DNA of 6,023 bases. Source: JABWCE01 sp964355045. GTDB taxonomy: Bacteria; Bacteroidota; Bacteroidia; NS11-12g; UBA9320. Position numbers and translations under genes: made by a program. The notes under the pieces are model-generated. The model saw only the letters and a program-made list of their open reading frames with translations, did not search any database and was not told the origin of the DNA. Every line of letters starts with the position of its first letter. Position 1 is the first letter of the stretch. Shown here piece by piece: positions 1-5,984 of the stretch. The DNA lies in assembly GCA_964355045.1 (NCBI GenBank), contig CAYHCM010000195.1, positions 1 through 6,023 on the forward strand, read 5' to 3'.

Positions 1-1
1 A

Positions 2-526
2 TTAGATTTTAATGTTTATTGGCAATCCTACTCTCATAAAATATCTGGCAAATGCCTGAGATAAATGCTCCCGATAAGGCGGTAAAAGTCTGGTTCTTTT
101 TTTTATTTTCAAAATGTGAGATTTTAGATAATCATAATGAACCCCGTAAACATTTTTAAAATCAACGATAATAAAATCGTGCAGGTTACAGTTTTCGTCT
201 TTTTGTAAAAAATGATAACTTGGATAATTGCCTTGCAATAAATTTTCAATAACTTTTTCACGCCCCTTTTTTGAACCATCTTTACTATTGGGGTGACTTG
301 AAAGAAACTCCTCTAAATTTGAATAAGGACAAACCAATACAATTTCAATTTTGCCATTTTCAAGGTCACACGATTGAGACAATACGATTGCATTTAGAAG
401 TTTAATGGTAATCTCTTGATCTTCCTCAAGGCTTTTTGGCGGGATAATTATCGGACAATCTTCAACGAAATCACCTTGTAATATATCATCGGAAAGACTA
501 ATTAATTCATACCAAGGATAGACCAT
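2..526 (-). CDS. Conserved-looking hypothetical protein, 174 aa, second gene of a two-gene unit
   Basis: I do not recognise a named family with certainty. The ORF is complete: ATG at 526-524, TAA at 4-2. Visible motifs are QGDF (residues 17-20), a hydrophobic strand leading into LSQSCDLE (49-56), a second strand ending in CPYS (66-69), IIVDF (119-123), and a compact C-terminal block with RLLPPYREHLSQAFARYF (145-162) followed by MRVGLP. Cysteines are at 24, 53, 66 and 113. There is no signal peptide or membrane segment, so it is probably cytoplasmic. The order GD / short strand / V-LS / V-CP loosely recalls the SH3-like barrel of MazF/PemK toxins, but this is a pattern impression, not a homology call. 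It starts 11 bases after the stop of the 64-aa gene and is probably co-transcribed from the promoter at 799-830. No clear Shine-Dalgarno site precedes it, as is usual in Bacteroidota. The gene is very likely real; its function is unknown. Confidence 0.8.
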   Translation of the reverse strand: MVYPWYELISLSDDILQGDFVEDCPIIIPPKSLEEDQEITIKLLNAIVLSQSCDLENGKIEIVLVCPYSNLEEFLSSHPNSKDGSKKGREKVIENLLQGNYPSYHFLQKDENCNLHDFIIVDFKNVYGVHYDYLKSHILKIKKRTRLLPPYREHLSQAFARYFMRVGLPINIKI

Positions 527-537
527 ATATTACTTGC

Positions 538-732
538 TTAAAAAGCTAATGGAATAGTTTTTTCTATTTTAAAAGATTTAACCTTTAACTTGATTTCTTT
601 GGTATAATGTAGTTTCATTGAAAAATCTAAGTAATCATTATCCAAAAGAAGAGGGAAATTATTTACTTCAATCTTACCTGAAATATTTTCATCTCGAACC
701 GGATTTTTGTATTTAGGGTTGAATAGACTCAT
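538..732 (-). CDS. Small hypothetical protein, 64 aa, first gene of the two-gene unit
   Basis: A 64-residue ORF begins with MSLFNPKYKNPVRDENISGK and ends in a basic, beta-rich tail. It is rich in Lys and Asn, has one short hydrophobic stretch (NFPLLLDNDYLDFS, about residues 25-38), and shows no signal peptide, cysteine or recognisable helix-turn-helix. I do not recognise the family. Support for a real gene is its position: a good Bacteroidetes-type promoter lies about 67 bases upstream with nothing else between, and its stop is 11 bases before the 174-aa gene. The A-rich stretch before the ATG (AAACTAAAA) replaces a Shine-Dalgarno site, as expected for this phylum. A small first gene followed tightly by a larger one is the order seen in many toxin-antitoxin modules and also in ordinary partner-protein pairs, so this alone does not fix a role. 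Confidence 0.68.
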   Translation of the reverse strand: MSLFNPKYKNPVRDENISGKIEVNNFPLLLDNDYLDFSMKLHYTKEIKLKVKSFKIEKTIPLAF

Positions 733-798
733 TTTTAGTTTTGTTTGATAAATAAGTGAATTTAAAAAACCATGTTTTTAATTATCTAAATGGTGTTA

Positions 799-830
799 CA
801 AATTTATCCTTTAAATCAGAATTATTCAAA
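799..830 (-). promoter_or_regulatory. Bacteroidetes-type promoter for the 64-aa/174-aa unit
   Basis: On the minus strand, TTTG (830-827) is followed after exactly 20 bases by TAAATTTG (806-799). This matches the known Bacteroidetes vegetative sigma factor consensus (TTTG near -33, TAnnTTTG near -7, spacing about 19-21). Transcription would start near 793, giving a leader of about 60 bases to the ATG at 732. It lies 24 bases past the peptidase stop codon, so the small pair has its own promoter rather than depending on read-through. It is the best-matching promoter in the window. Confidence 0.7.
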
Positions 831-853
831 AAAAATCTGTTCGTTCATCCCCC

Positions 854-2654
854 TTACTCCCCAATCCCCTCCAAATCCAATAAAAAAGCATATTCCAATG
901 CTACTTCTTTAAACCGTTCAAACCTGCCGGATGCCCCGCCATGACCCGCATCCATATCGGTAAAAAGTAAAATTTTATTGGTATCGGTTTTCAAATCACG
1001 CAGCTTGGCTACCCATTTGGCGGGTTCCCAGTATTGCACCTGACTATCGTGAAGACCCGTGGTTATTAGCATGGTGGGATAATCTTTGGCTTCAATATTA
1101 TCGTATGGGCTGTATTGTTTTATATAATCATAAAAGTGCTTTTCATGCGGGTTTCCCCATTCGTCGTACTCGCCGGTGGTAAGTGGAATGCTGTCATCGA
1201 GCATCGTCGTTACTACATCCACAAACGGAACCTGAGCTACAATACCGTTCCAAAGTTCGGGGTTCATATTTACCACCGCACCCATTAATAATCCTCCGGC
1301 GCTGCCACCCATAGCATACAAATGTCTGGGATTTGTATATTTTTCAGAAATCAAAAATTGGGCACAATCAATAAAATCGGTAAACGTATTGGCTTTTTTT
1401 AGAAGTTTCCCATCTTCGTACCACTGCCGCCCCATTTCCTGTCCGCCCCTGATATGGGCTATGGCAAAAATAAATCCCCTATCGAGCAAACTCAACCTCA
1501 CCGAGCTGAAATACACATCCATGCTGGCGCCATAAGAGCCGTAGCCATAAAGTAACAATGGGTTTTCCGGGCTTTTTTCAAAACTTTTTTTATACACCAG
1601 CGATACAGGAACTTTAGTTCCATCCCGTGTTTCTACAAAGTACCTTTCGGTTAAATAGTCTTGCGGGTTATACCCTCCAACAATTTCCTGTTGTTTTAAT
1701 AATTTTTTTTCGCGGGTGGCTAAATGATAATCAAAAACACTGCCGGGTGTTGTAAGAGAAGTATAACTATACCTCATCCATTCTGTATCGAACTCAGGAT
1801 TTACAGAGGTTCCGGCACTGTAGGCGGCTTCGCCAAAATCGAGATAATGTTCAGTATTGTCCGACTGGTTTATTACCCTCATTTGGGTTAATCCATTNNN
1901 NNNNNNNNNNNNNNNNNNNNNNNNNNNNNNNNNNNNNNNNNNNNNNNNNNNNNNNNNNNNNNNNNNNNNNNNNNNNNNNNNNNNNNNNNNNNNNNNNCAA
2001 GGTTTGTTCATCTTTTACGGAGTAAAAAACATGCTCATTATCGGCAGCCCAACTGCAGCCGCCGGTGGTATTTTCAATAGTATCAGTTAGGAGTTTGTTG
2101 GTTTCCAAATTTTTAAAATGAATAGTATAAATTCTTCGGCTAAGTGTATCGGTTCCGTAAGCTAAAATTTTATTATCCTCACTAATGCTAAGTCCGGTCA
2201 CATCAATATAGGCGTGGCCTTCGGCCAATATATTTACATCTAAAAGTATTTCTTCCGCATTTTCCAACACGTTTTTTTTCCTACAATAAATCGGGTATTC
2301 TTTTTTCTCTTCAAACCGGGTATAATACCAATATCCGTTCGATTTGTAAGGCACTGATTCATCGGTTTGCTTAATACGGCCTATTATTTCATCATATAAT
2401 TTTTTCTGAAAATCTTCGGTATGGCTTAAAGATTCTTTGGTATATTTATTTTCAGCTTCCAAATAGCCTATTACTTCCGGATTTTCGCGGTCATTAAGCC
2501 AGTAGTAATTGTCAATTCGGTTGTCGCTGTGCTTTTCTAAAATGGTTTGAATTTTTTTGGCTACAGGTGGAATTTGGTAATCATTTGGCAACTCAATGGA
2601 CGGCTGTGAAGCGTGTTGTGTATTGGTATCCGATATGGATTCGGGAGGTTTCAT
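854..2654 (-). CDS. ptrB: Oligopeptidase B-like serine peptidase (prolyl oligopeptidase family S9A), interrupted by an assembly gap
   Basis: Family S9A oligopeptidases cleave short peptides, oligopeptidase B after Arg/Lys, using an alpha/beta-hydrolase domain capped by a beta-propeller. Seen here: an N-terminal part of 219 residues (2654-1998) with the family opening PPVAKKI...RIDNYYWLNDRENPEV and the propeller entry, then 100 N, then 347 residues (1897-854) with the propeller end and full catalytic domain. The catalytic triad is intact: Ser in GGSAGG (codon 1303-1301), Asp in GLHDSQV (1048-1046) and His in DAGHGG (943-941). The acidic S1 pair is present as Glu (1171-1169) and Asp (1165-1163). 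The two parts are in different frames only because the gap filler is 100 bases; against E. coli PtrB as I remember it, about 137 residues are missing, giving about 703 residues in total. No signal peptide is evident; the extra N-terminal stretch of about 28 residues is polar, so it is probably cytoplasmic. One S2 acidic residue is replaced by Tyr (see findings). Confidence 0.93.
1898..1997. other. Assembly gap, 100 N, inside the peptidase gene
   Basis: Exactly 100 N is the usual placeholder for a scaffold gap of unknown size. The peptidase reading frame is closed cleanly on both sides (a complete codon ends at 1998 and one begins at 1897), so an intact gene needs a gap that is a multiple of three; 100 is not. 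Comparison with the length of E. coli PtrB suggests about 410 missing bases. Confidence 0.97.
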
Positions 2655-2666
2655 AGTATGATTTTA

Positions 2667-2674
2667 CAAAGGTA
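2667..2674 (-). promoter_or_regulatory. Candidate -7 box for the peptidase gene
   Basis: Minus-strand TACCTTTG matches the Bacteroidetes TAnnTTTG consensus and ends 12 bases before the ATG at 2654, which predicts a very short mRNA leader. No TTTG or TTG is found at the expected distance of 19-21 bases upstream, so the call rests on the -7 box and its position only. It supports the ATG at 2654 as the true start. Confidence 0.48.
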
Positions 2675-2759
2675 AAGGATTAACCAATTAGAAATTATTT
2701 TTGTTGAGGTAATAATCTAACAGAGAAAGTTTATTTATTTATTAAAAATTGAATCCTCT

Positions 2760-2895
2760 CCGAAAAGCAAGAAAATGTAAAATTGCCACCAAAACACAAA
2801 CACACCAAAAAACACAAAACCTTTAATAGCGCTAATATAATTTTTAGTGAAACTTTGTGATTTTGTGTGTTCGTGGCAAAAAAAAATCTTTTCGG
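2760..2895. repeat. Large imperfect inverted repeat with A/C-only arm and central palindrome
   Basis: The outer arms are CCGAAAAG (2760-2767) and CTTTTCGG (2888-2895), an 8-bp perfect match. Inside are TTGCCACCAA (2783-2792) and TTCGTGGCAA (2870-2879), complementary at 9 of 10 positions. The left arm from 2786 to 2821 contains only A and C; the right arm (about 2849-2877) is correspondingly G/T-rich with TTTGTG and TTTTGTGTG words. The centre carries the perfect palindrome TAGCGCTA (2827-2834), close to the midpoint of the outer arms. The arm wording (CACAAA/CACC repeats) resembles dispersed CAC-AAAG type intergenic repeats that I recall from other Bacteroidota genomes. It lies between divergent promoters, so a terminator role is unlikely; a dispersed non-coding repeat or MITE-like relic fits better. 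Confidence 0.62.
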
Positions 2896-2969
2896 ATTTG
2901 ACCCAAAATTCACTTACTAATTTAATTTTCAAATCTCCATCCATCGTAGGTGGATCAAATCCCAAATCT

Positions 2970-2977
2970 TATCTTTG
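2970..2977 (+). promoter_or_regulatory. Candidate -7 box for the methyltransferase, nearly leaderless
   Basis: TATCTTTG matches TAnnTTTG and ends five bases before the ATG at 2983. A start of transcription about six bases after the box would fall at or next to the ATG, giving a leaderless or nearly leaderless mRNA. The -33 position has no good TTTG. The box lies inside the longer reading frame that begins with GTG at 2950, which argues against that upstream start. Confidence 0.55.
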
Positions 2978-2982
2978 ACCCC

Positions 2983-3690
2983 ATGTCAAAAGGAAATTTC
3001 TATCTTATCCCCAATTTTTTGGGAAGCGGAACTAAAGATGATATTGCCACCAACCAGCTCAAAAAAATTTATGAAATAAAAGAATACATTGTGGAATCGG
3101 AAAAAGCAGCCCGGGCATTTCTAAAAACGATTGAACATCCTTTGCCCCAATCCGATTTTGAGTTTCATCTATTAAATGAACATAGCAAGGCGAAAGAAGA
3201 TTTAACCCCGTATTTTAAAAATTGTTTGAAAGGAGGAAACCTTGGATTACTGAGCGATGCCGGAATTCCGTGTGTAGCCGATCCGGGTAACAGGGCTGTG
3301 GCTTTTGCCCATAAAAATAAAATTAAAGTGATTCCTATTAGCGGCCCTTCCAGTATTTATATGGCGTTGATGGCTTCCGGATTTAACGGACAAAATTTTG
3401 TGTTTCATGGCTACTTACCGGTAGAGCAAGTAGAAAGAATAAAAAAAATAAAAGCTATGGAACAAACGCTTTTAAGCACCGGACAAACTCAACTATTTAT
3501 GGAAACACCTTATCGCAATAAAAAACTTTTGGAACAATTAATAAAAACCTTAAAACCAAAAACCAAACTTTGCGTAGCTATAAATATTAACAATGAAAAT
3601 GAAACCATAGTAAGCAAAGAGATTGCTATTTGGGACATAAATCAGGAAAATGTTGATAAACAACCTGCCATTTTCCTGATTGGCGATTAA
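2983..3690 (+). CDS. SAM-dependent methyltransferase, short RsmI-like member of the tetrapyrrole methylase family
   Basis: The 235-residue protein follows the RsmI plan: a first strand FYLIPNFLG (residues 6-14, compare the V/IPTPIGN loop of RsmI), LLSDAGIPCVADPG (89-102), GPSS (121-124), an ASGF segment followed by FVFHGYLP (139-146), and METPYR (173-178). RsmI methylates the ribose of C1402 in 16S rRNA using SAM. This protein lacks the extra C-terminal domain of the roughly 285-residue RsmI, and the AEDTR motif is replaced by VESEKAAR (about 37-44), so it is a related but distinct family with an unproven substrate, probably cytoplasmic RNA modification. I chose ATG at 2983 over in-frame GTG at 2950 because a -7 box overlaps the longer form and the family normally begins just before the first strand. 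Its last codons contain a 13-bp inverted repeat. The beta-helix gene follows after 47 bases and is probably co-transcribed. Confidence 0.88.
   Translation: MSKGNFYLIPNFLGSGTKDDIATNQLKKIYEIKEYIVESEKAARAFLKTIEHPLPQSDFEFHLLNEHSKAKEDLTPYFKNCLKGGNLGLLSDAGIPCVADPGNRAVAFAHKNKIKVIPISGPSSIYMALMASGFNGQNFVFHGYLPVEQVERIKKIKAMEQTLLSTGQTQLFMETPYRNKKLLEQLIKTLKPKTKLCVAININNENETIVSKEIAIWDINQENVDKQPAIFLIGD
3640..3681 (+). repeat. 13-bp perfect inverted repeat inside the methyltransferase 3' end
   Basis: AATCAGGAAAATG (3640-3652) and CATTTTCCTGATT (3669-3681) are exact complements around a 16-base loop. The stem ends seven bases before the TAA at 3688. The first T-run after it (3702-3706) is about 20 bases away, so it is not a standard intrinsic terminator, though an RNA stem here could slow ribosomes or protect a processed end. 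Confidence 0.75.
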
Positions 3691-3718
3691 TAAAATCATT
3701 GTTTTTACGGAACTTCGT

Positions 3719-3735
3719 AATCAGTTAATCTGATT
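3719..3735 (+). repeat. 6-bp inverted repeat just before the beta-helix start codon
   Basis: AATCAG (3719-3724) and CTGATT (3730-3735) flank a five-base loop and end two bases before the TTG start, so the stem would occupy the ribosome landing site. A second short stem, TTACG (3705-3709) with CGTAA (3716-3720), overlaps it and cannot form at the same time. The same AATCAG and CTGATT words occur in the inverted repeat at 3640-3681. Confidence 0.5.
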
Positions 3736-3737
3736 CA

Positions 3738-5759
3738 TTGAAGTCGTATTTTACCTTTTTATTAATTTTAATAAGTGTTACCGGATTGTCACAAATTCCC
3801 GACAGTATTTTATTTGATTGGGATGTAAGCGGCGAGGAAATACTAATAAAACCAGAACGGAAAAAAAATTTTATTGACCCCGGCTTGGTTACCGATGGAA
3901 AATTTGATTACACCAAATCATTACAAAAATTAATAAATTCTCATAATTCCGATTCCCAATTGGTCATTCATTTTCCAAAAGGAACGTATAAGTTTTCGGG
4001 AACTATATATTTAAAATCAGGAATAACACTAGAAGGGGAAGGATCTACTAAAACAATTTTTATTTTTGATAATGGCGGAACCGGCAATCTGTTTGAGATT
4101 TCAGCATCCCAAAACAATGCGTTTTTCTGGGTTAATAACGGACTTTGGAAACACTCCAAAACCATTGAAGTGGCTGATGAAAGTAAAATTATAGCGGGTA
4201 ATTATTATGAATTGATAGTGGACGGCGATGGTCTTGCCACATCCAATTGGGCTATGAACAGTATTGGCCAGATTTTTAAAATTGAATCTTTAAAAAATAA
4301 ATACGCCAGCTTATCTACCGAATTAAAGCTGGATTATTTTAATTATTCCTACCCTCGGGTTAGACTTATTAAACCCATAACCAATGTTCATTTCCGGTTT
4401 TTTTCGGTGGAACGATTAGATAAAAGTACCGGCCAAACCAATAATTTTAATTTTAATTATGCCGCCAATTGCACGGTAATAGGGGTTGAAAGTAATAAAA
4501 GCAATATGAGTCATGTGGCTTTTAGTAAAAGCTACCGCTGCCGCGTGGCCGACTCTTATGTTCACCATGCCTTTGATTATGGCGGCGGGGGTAAAGCATA
4601 TGGGATAGAACTGAGCAACAGCAGCAGTAATTGCCATATTGAAAACACGATTTTTGAAAATCTGAGGCATAGTATTTTATTGCAAAGTGGTGCTAACGGA
4701 AATGTAATTTCGGGAAACTATTCACTTAATCCGTTTTGGAATGAGGGACTTTTTCCGGCTAATTCAGCCGGAGAATTGGTTTTGCATGGCAATTATCCTT
4801 TTGCCAATTTGTTTGAAGGAAATCAGGTGGGCAATATTGTAGTTGACAATTCGCATGGGTACAACGGGCCGGGAAATATGTTTTACCGCAACAGGGCTAA
4901 CACCTGGGGCGCCTTTATGAATCCCGATGCGGGAAATGCCACTCATTTTATTGGCAATGAAATTACAGGAATCTTCAAAGTTTTTACCGGCACCGGTAAT
5001 AATATTAACAGTAATTACTACACCGATACCGATACTTCCTTATTTAAATCGTTAAGATTGCCATCAAGTTTGTATTTAAAAAACAAACCCCTTTGGTGGC
5101 CGGCTCAAAAACCGTATCCGGCTATAGGGTTGCCACCAACAAATCAATTGTCTGATATACCTGCAAAATATAGGTTTAACCATGATTCATTGAGAGCATT
5201 AAATACATCACCCGAAATTTTTATTGTAAATTTTACCAATGAATTTAAAGAAATTAATGGTCAGGTTGTGGTTGGTTTGGAAAGCAAATTGCAGGTAAAT
5301 GTAGAATCTTTAAGGCTTGAAAAAATGATGGAAGGTGTCAATTTTTGGTTTCCGGCAAGCCCTGATTATTCAAATGGTTTTTTGTTTCAGAGCCATTTTA
5401 CCAGGGATAGTTTTTTAGTACCTACAAAAACAACGTGCTACCGATGGAAAGCACAAGGATTTAAAAACCAAACATGTGAGAGTGATACGTTTTGCGTGCA
5501 AAATGAAATTGTCTCGCTTAAAAAGATAAAGCCAACCCAACTATTAATCTATCCAAATCCAACAGATAATTCCATAAATATTAATTTAACAAAACCTTCG
5601 TTGGTTACAGTTTATTCAATGGTTGGCGAGGTTTTGCTTTCGCAAAATTTTGAATTAGGAATGGCGATTATGGATTTAAAAAAATTGCCAATGGCTAATT
5701 ATATTATTGAGGTTTTTGATGGCATCAGTTATTACAGGCAAATAATTCAAAAATTCTAA
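3738..5759 (+). CDS. Secreted right-handed beta-helix protein with T9SS type A sorting domain
   Basis: The 673-residue protein starts with a signal peptide (residues 1 to about 18: Lys2, then a hydrophobic core, then GLSQ), so it is exported by Sec. Residues about 44-110 resemble the start of pectate-lyase-type beta-helices: a helix-forming segment, HFPKGTYKFSGTIYLKSG, then LEGEG. Short Asn/Gly-rich turns and strands continue to about 440, with the dense stretch YGGGGKAYGIELSNSS (281-296) and LRHSILLQSGANGNVISGNYS (309-329). A separate region (about 490-590) holds Cys567, Cys580 and Cys586. The end (about 603-673) has LLIYPNPT, a VTVYSMVGEVL strand and LPMANYIIEVF, the standard T9SS C-terminal domain that is removed as the protein reaches the cell surface. 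The fold suggests polysaccharide binding or cleavage, but no catalytic residues can be assigned. TTG at 3738 is the only start that keeps the signal peptide, because a stop lies in frame at 3726. Confidence 0.9.
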   Translation: MKSYFTFLLILISVTGLSQIPDSILFDWDVSGEEILIKPERKKNFIDPGLVTDGKFDYTKSLQKLINSHNSDSQLVIHFPKGTYKFSGTIYLKSGITLEGEGSTKTIFIFDNGGTGNLFEISASQNNAFFWVNNGLWKHSKTIEVADESKIIAGNYYELIVDGDGLATSNWAMNSIGQIFKIESLKNKYASLSTELKLDYFNYSYPRVRLIKPITNVHFRFFSVERLDKSTGQTNNFNFNYAANCTVIGVESNKSNMSHVAFSKSYRCRVADSYVHHAFDYGGGGKAYGIELSNSSSNCHIENTIFENLRHSILLQSGANGNVISGNYSLNPFWNEGLFPANSAGELVLHGNYPFANLFEGNQVGNIVVDNSHGYNGPGNMFYRNRANTWGAFMNPDAGNATHFIGNEITGIFKVFTGTGNNINSNYYTDTDTSLFKSLRLPSSLYLKNKPLWWPAQKPYPAIGLPPTNQLSDIPAKYRFNHDSLRALNTSPEIFIVNFTNEFKEINGQVVVGLESKLQVNVESLRLEKMMEGVNFWFPASPDYSNGFLFQSHFTRDSFLVPTKTTCYRWKAQGFKNQTCESDTFCVQNEIVSLKKIKPTQLLIYPNPTDNSININLTKPSLVTVYSMVGEVLLSQNFELGMAIMDLKKLPMANYIIEVFDGISYYRQIIQKF

Positions 5760-5833
5760 GATCGTACGCATTTTTACTTTGAAATAAGGCGAACAGCCAA
5801 TTTTGTAATTCGTAAAAATATTTTTAATTGATA

Positions 5834-5857
5834 GTAAATCTAAAATCATAAATCTAA
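5834..5857 (+). repeat. Short degenerate tandem repeat of TAAATC units
   Basis: The word TAAATCTAA occurs at 5835-5843 and 5849-5857, with a TAAAATC unit overlapping between them, so the stretch reads as three degenerate seven-base units. Tracts of this kind are familiar in Bacteroidota intergenic DNA. No function is implied. Confidence 0.45.
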
Positions 5858-5940
5858 GGGTGTATGACACATTGCTCAATTCCTTGAAATATTTCTATAG
5901 CTAATAAAAACCTTCGTAGAAAACATTACTATAAATTCAT

Positions 5941-5984
5941 AACCTTATTACCTTATTTTATTAAGCAAATAAGGTAATAAGGTT
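5941..5984. repeat. 18-bp perfect inverted repeat made of 8-base units, possible bidirectional terminator or binding site
   Basis: AACCTTATTACCTTATTT (5941-5958) pairs exactly with 5967-5984 across an eight-base loop (5959-5966). Each arm is itself a tandem duplication: ACCTTATT at 5942-5949 and 5950-5957, and AATAAGGT at 5968-5975 and 5976-5983. A related AAATAAGG occurs at 5782-5789. Neither side is followed by a T-run (the plus side continues GGTTGTTGT), and the nearest stop codon is about 180 bases away, so a canonical intrinsic terminator is not shown. Confidence 0.7.

Larger units (their letters stand above)
2655..2982. other. Divergent intergenic region (328 bases)
   Basis: This stretch separates the leftward peptidase from the rightward methyltransferase. 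It holds a -7 box for each gene near its edges (2667-2674 and 2970-2977) and a large imperfect inverted repeat between them (2760-2895). Short minus-strand ORFs inside it are made from the low-complexity repeat arms and are not believable genes. The part at 2675-2759 is AT-rich with a short TTTA run and shows nothing else that I can name. Confidence 0.75.

Noticed and set aside
756..944. Plus-strand reading frame of about 62 codons
   Set aside because: It overlaps the 3' end of the peptidase on the opposite strand and the strong promoter at 799-830; the protein shows no recognisable feature.
1851..2011. Peptidase read as two separate or frameshifted genes
   Set aside because: The break coincides exactly with the 100-N filler; both flanks are in phase if the true gap is a multiple of three.
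2731..2965. Two overlapping minus-strand reading frames of 60-76 codons in the intergenic region
   Set aside because: They are translations of the A/C-rich inverted repeat, are low in complexity, and would run through the promoter region.
2950..2982. GTG at 2950 as the methyltransferase start
   Set aside because: The -7 box TATCTTTG lies inside the added 11 codons, and the family usually starts just before the first beta strand.
4416..4670. Minus-strand reading frame of 84 codons (also 3968-4165 and 4764-4946)
   Set aside because: All lie fully inside the beta-helix gene on the opposite strand, which has clear domains over these positions.
5676..5879. Minus-strand reading frame of 67 codons overlapping the end of the beta-helix gene
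   Set aside because: It begins with TTG, covers the T9SS tail coding region in reverse, and has no promoter box or recognisable motif.
5941..5984. CRISPR repeat or array start
   Set aside because: There is one unit only, with no spacer-repeat periodicity, and the tandem words are only eight bases long.
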